Source: Trichosphaerium sp. ATCC 40318 (taxonomy: Eukaryota > Discosea > Flabellinia > Trichosidae). Taken from it: DNA of 64,000 bases. The first letter of the stretch is position 1, and every line of letters begins with the position of its first letter. Location: positions 124,001 through 188,000 of the forward strand of contig JALMLS010000065.1 of assembly GCA_038496445.1 (NCBI GenBank), in the 5' to 3' direction. Shown piece by piece: positions 59,222 to 64,000 of the stretch. Both the position numbers and the translations under genes were made by a program. Below the pieces are notes generated by a model that worked only from the letters and a program-made list of their open reading frames with translations, was not told the origin of the DNA and searched no databases.

Positions 59222-60239
<1,018 letters not shown>

Positions 60240-60624
60240 AGAGTAAGCACACAAACTTTGTAAATTAAAAGTAATAAAACTATCAAAATATCAATGTCCC
60301 TGTCACGTGTATTATTATTTGTTTGTGCTATTTATACAATATGAAGTATGTATCTGTTTTCTGCTATATGTCTCTTCACAGCTTCCTCCTTTAATACAAA
60401 GTGCTGTGAAAAACGAACCAGGAGCGAATCCATCCTTCTTAACATTTAACCCTGTTTCTGCCCATGGGAAGTCAAACTATACAAAACTGTCATGTGGCAA
60501 GTATTATTATTGAAATGTAGTACCAAAGCCGCTTCGGCAATGAAGGTTATGAATACAGTTGCACCTTGCTTAATTTTCTTAAGACCTAGTGTAACAAACT
60601 TGTATTGATCTTCACTCGTGATGG
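60240..60624. other. Intergenic
   Basis: A CACGTG near 60304 and short unsupported frames only. Confidence 0.35.
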
Positions 60625-61408
60625 TTAAACTGAATTCCTTTCGTTTCTTTTGGAATGAAATGAGTTAGTATATGTTGGTAGCAATGAATAAGATAGTAAT
60701 AAGTGTACATGAGGGTCATTAGGATCGATTACTATGATTGTCATTCCATTCTTTTTGTCTACCTTGACATGATCATTAATAGAGGTTTCTGAACCGTATG
60801 TCTCTCCTGGAGCTGGAATTGTAACTTCTATAAATGTTCCTTTGCAGTCTTGACGTGTTATTTTTAGAGGTATGACATCACGTGTTTGATTACTTTTCTG
60901 GACTATATGTGGAGGTGTAGGAGGACGTTTCATCGGTTTTATACGTGGTATTGTTTTATCCTGCATCGGGTTACGATTCGTCTTTGTAGGCTTTGCTTTC
61001 TTTGTCGGCTTTATTTTCGGGGTTGACTTTACTACCGGCTTTATTTTCGGCTCATGTACCACCGTTCTTTGGGTTATCGTCTGTTGATCTTTAGATTTTA
61101 CTTTGTCGTTGTTACCACTAATTTGTATAATAGCTGTACGAGGTTTTCGTCTTAAGATAATCTACACGTGATAAAAATGTTAACAATCATAAAAAAAGAT
61201 GTTTTCTAAAGCACAGACGCACGGTGAATAATAAAAAGAGTAATTGAATGACTACAAGAGCTAACATTATACGACAACATAGAGAACTCCATGAAAACGC
61301 TTCGTTCTGTTTTGGAGCAGATACTGTGTATTTTCTGAGTCCTCTTATGCCTTTCTTTATATTTTTGTATCTAGAGCCTTTACTTCGTTCTTTATTGCTA
61401 TTTCTCAT
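60625..61408 (-). CDS. Single-pass membrane protein with Lys/Pro-rich stalk
   Basis: Exon 1 (61223-61408) and exon 2 (60625-61161) join in phase 0 for 240 aa. A basic N-terminus (NKERSKGSRYKNIKKGIRG) precedes a membrane helix (IMLALVVIQLLFLLF). After the intron are RRKPRTAIIQISG, then a repetitive Lys/Pro stalk (KIKPVVKSTPKIKPTKKAKP, IPRIKPMKRPPTPPH) and a compact C-terminal region (DCKGTFIEVTIPAPGETYG; MTIIVIDPNDPHVHLLLSY). Positive residues before the helix predict a cytosolic N-terminus and an outside stalk. No family recognised. Confidence 0.65.
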
Positions 61409-61647
61409 CCTAAATATGATGTTACATGCGTTGCGTATTCTTTCTACTGTTAAGGAAATCTACTAATTGGAGAAACTTAACCATATCTTTTTGTGAGGTA
61501 TTTTTCGCACTAGTTCTTCCTGTTAGGCTTAAGTGGACGGTGCAAAGTAAATCGTGTTTGCTCGAACATTCATTAGCAGTTTGTCAATGGTGTCACGTGA
61601 TAAGTAGTTTGCAATTAGATTGCGTTTATTAAAGGAGGCTTTAGAGT

Positions 61648-63195
61648 TTAACATGACTCATGCTTACTGAGCTTTTTTTGATTAGCTGTAACATTCCATC
61701 GTGCAACGTATAGCCCAGTATAAGTACCAGAAGTAAGAAATGTATGCTTTGTCTTATCCTTAAAGTAAACATGAAGATTACCAGTATATCTTTGAGTTAT
61801 AGGTGATTTAAATTGGTCTATGGATCCAGTAACTCTGCTTCTTTTTGGTATTGTGAGGACAGTGCTTGAAGATACTTCACGTGATGTATCAGAACACTTT
61901 TCTTGATTAGTCTACATAATAAGCAATTAATAAATACTCAGGGAGCTACTGTATTGGCCGTACTGTTGTGCTTAATCCCCACTTGAATTCTGCGCCAGCT
62001 GCAAAAATTTCTGGTAAAGCAGCAGCTATTGAAATACTTATCTCAAGATTTTCTGTGGTACTTTTACTGAAGCATTCTTTTGTTCCCTAGAAACATTAGT
62101 TTTAGCCAATCTATAGATTCAATTTGCTATACATTCAACAAATGACACGAAGATAAAAATGGCACTTTCGAATGATTGTTTTCAGGCAAAAACAGGTTTA
62201 AAGTACCGTTGTTTCTGTAAACTTCACAGTTTGTTCCTGGTCCTTATCTATGTTGTTACAAAAATTTATTGGTATAAGTACTACTGGTTTAAGACCACCA
62301 GTATACTTAGAAAGGTCAGGGTAAACAACATTGCTCAACTCGGAATGATCTATATCCTTTACGAACGTGAAAGTAAGAGCATCAATATCATCACCTCGCC
62401 GCCCTTACAAAAAAGTGTCACGTGGTATTTTACTTTCAGTTCTTGGTCCATTTTGCGTACCTGCAATACCAGACAGTATACCACTACCTATATTTAGTAC
62501 ATGCTTAGGTTGGTTAGGATCTCCTGTTTCGAATTTTCTACCAAGGTTTGTGTCGAACTAAAAAGACGGTTTTAGAAAAATCCAATGGTCTATTTTCTCT
62601 GATCTCTTTTCAAGCGCACGTGCCTTTATATATCCAGCGAGATAACTAAAAACATTTGGGGAAACAATAAAAGAGGTAATACGCTCATCTGGTTCAAAAT
62701 TAAAAGATCTAAGCAGAGAATCGGTTTTCCCTGACTTTTGGAGCCAAATTAGGATAATATTATTAAACGCAATGTCGGATGATTAAAACCTCACCATTAC
62801 GTTTGATCCATCTGTCAATGTAACACGAATACCAGTAATCTTTCCAAATACCGTAGATTCAGGTGTCCATACGTCTATTGATGATACAAAAGTACCATTG
62901 CGATGAAATTGAAAAAAGCCCTTTCAAAAAAAATTTAAAAAACTGATTTACCAAGCTTCTTTCAGCTTTCGTACGCCGCCACAACCTCCATAACATGTAT
63001 CGCCACTGCCTGTGACAAGTATTAAGATTCACCATTCAATACATGTTAACCTAAACCGAAAAACAAACAAAAAGGCTGACGAGGTTGAAAACAGGTTGTA
63101 GTACCTGATATTTCATAGTCGTAAAGCTGAATATTACATTTACATGCGCTAACGTATACGACTAATGAAGCCAAAAGTAAAAAGTATCTAAACAT
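61648..63195 (-). CDS. Secreted jacalin-like lectin / aerolysin-like protein
   Basis: Start at 63195 gives a signal peptide (YFLLLASLVVYVSA). A jacalin-like lectin region follows, with GDTCYGGCGG near its start, GKITGIRVTLTDGSN, and EPDERITSFIV before a Tn-like FDTNLG. The C-terminal half, in exons between 61648 and 62100, has beta-rich segments (ISISIAAALPEIFAAGAEF; STVLTIPKRSRVTGSI) resembling the membrane-insertion module of aerolysin-like/natterin-like proteins. Lectin plus aerolysin module is a known architecture for pore-forming defence or predation proteins. Several joints near 62400-62800 remain unresolved. Toxicity is not implied by sequence alone. Confidence 0.65.
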
Positions 63196-63356
63196 GCGAT
63201 CTTCTTCGTAGTTTTCAGTTTAAACTTGATCACGTGACTTAAACCTGTTTTGTGACCACACAAAAACCCTTTCAAACTTCACCATGACCCGCAGTTGACA
63301 TCAAAAATATACGCTAGTTATGGGTTTTAAAAATAGGTCTAGCCTTACCAGCCATC

Positions 63357-64000
63357 TCAGTTAACAACGCAACACTTTATGGAACAAAGAGACGAAGATA
63401 ATAATATCTAGAGATAAGTAGTAACAACATGCAAGGCGTGTTATGGGAAGTCGTTTATTTTAACTCACATTAATGAAACGTCCATTAGTCGCATCGTATT
63501 CGAGTGCAACTTCAGTATGTTTCGAATCGAATGTAACCTTACAAAGCTGCGAAGAAGCAAAATTGGATAAAACCTTGTAGCTTCTACCAATAACTGTATT
63601 AGGTTTAGAAGTCGGTGCTAGGAATACATATATATCATCAGAAGGTGTATAAACTCTTTTTGTTCCAGGAAGAAACGCTTCTCCAAAAGTAGCCACGTGT
63701 GGAAATGGCTGATCGTTCACTGTGATGTTTTGTGCTACACCAAAAACGAAATTGTTACTCTGTGATTCGTTGTAGAATATCCCAACTTGATCTTCATCGA
63801 CGTAAGGGGAGGAGATTCCACTCTTGAAATTGTTATGATTGAATGGATAAAGGTTTCCTTAGTTGATTTTCTTGACATCGCCCAAGATTAGCTCAGTGTC
63901 TGGAGCTAGTTGGAGTATGAAGCATATATATATATCGTTCAGAAGTATCAAGGGATGCATAGTTGTATTGAAACGTCGTAATGTCAGAAGTTTTCTAAAT
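63357..64000 (-). CDS. Secreted-type beta-rich protein, 5' end outside window
   Basis: The main exon reads NLYPFNHNNFKSGISSPYVD, FVFGVAQNITVNDQPFPHV, EAFLPGTKRVYTPSDDIYVF and CKVTFDSKHTEVALEYDA. A GTGAGT donor after GRFIN joins a short last exon ending KCCVVN at 63357. Asn-rich, Cys-poor and beta-rich composition is typical of extracellular proteins, but no family is recognised. The gene continues beyond 64000, where an upstream exon seems to read ILQLAPDTELILGDVK. Confidence 0.45.

Overview
The window is nuclear DNA from an AT-rich, intron-dense eukaryote. Nearly every recognisable gene is cut by short GT-AG introns (mostly 40-100 bp) whose donors are very often GTACGT rather than GTAAGT. 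TAA, TAG and TGA all end reading frames, so the standard code fits. Gene content (class C GPCR remnant, F-box/LRR and F-box/propeller proteins, SYLF-SH3 protein, secreted proteases, lectin and beta-helix proteins, ubiquitin) suggests a free-living unicellular eukaryote, perhaps an amoeba-like protist. I cannot name the lineage.

Layout: 1-1 kb holds the start of a secreted Reeler-domain gene. 2.6-4.3 kb is one of three copies of a segment carrying a Cys/Pro/Arg-rich 60-aa gene; the other two copies (26.7-28.1 kb and 50.5-52.8 kb) also keep a divergent beta-sandwich gene. 4.4-7.4 kb holds decayed genes (a P450 relic and an N-terminally truncated class C GPCR). 7.7-19 kb holds an acidic-tailed protein, a protein kinase, a three-RRM/RGG/prion-like RNA-binding protein, a PPR-like protein, a WY-repeat protein and a single-RRM protein. 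An F-box/LRR gene (19.8-21.0 kb) is followed by a 5.3-kb DNA transposon (21275-26556) with inverted ends, TA target duplications and two divergent genes. 28-38 kb holds membrane proteins and two tandem secreted trypsin-like proteases around a SPRY gene. 38-50 kb holds an ankyrin/F-box/propeller gene, an aminotransferase, a SYLF-SH3 adaptor and a large secreted beta-helix gene. 53.5-64 kb holds a membrane-anchored methyltransferase, an ATP-dependent DNA ligase overlapped by a repeat-plus-nuclease gene, an ER thioredoxin, a ubiquitin/ubiquitin-like fusion, a single-pass membrane protein, a jacalin/aerolysin-like secreted protein and a partial secreted gene.

The two observations I rate highest are the nuclease-ligase pair on the minus strand, where the nuclease stop lies inside the ligase first exon, and the two-gene TA-flanked transposon with a UIM/GRF accessory protein. 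Scattered through introns and intergenic DNA is a marked excess of the palindrome CACGTG. Exon structures were derived by eye from splice signals and frame continuity; where joints do not resolve this is stated.
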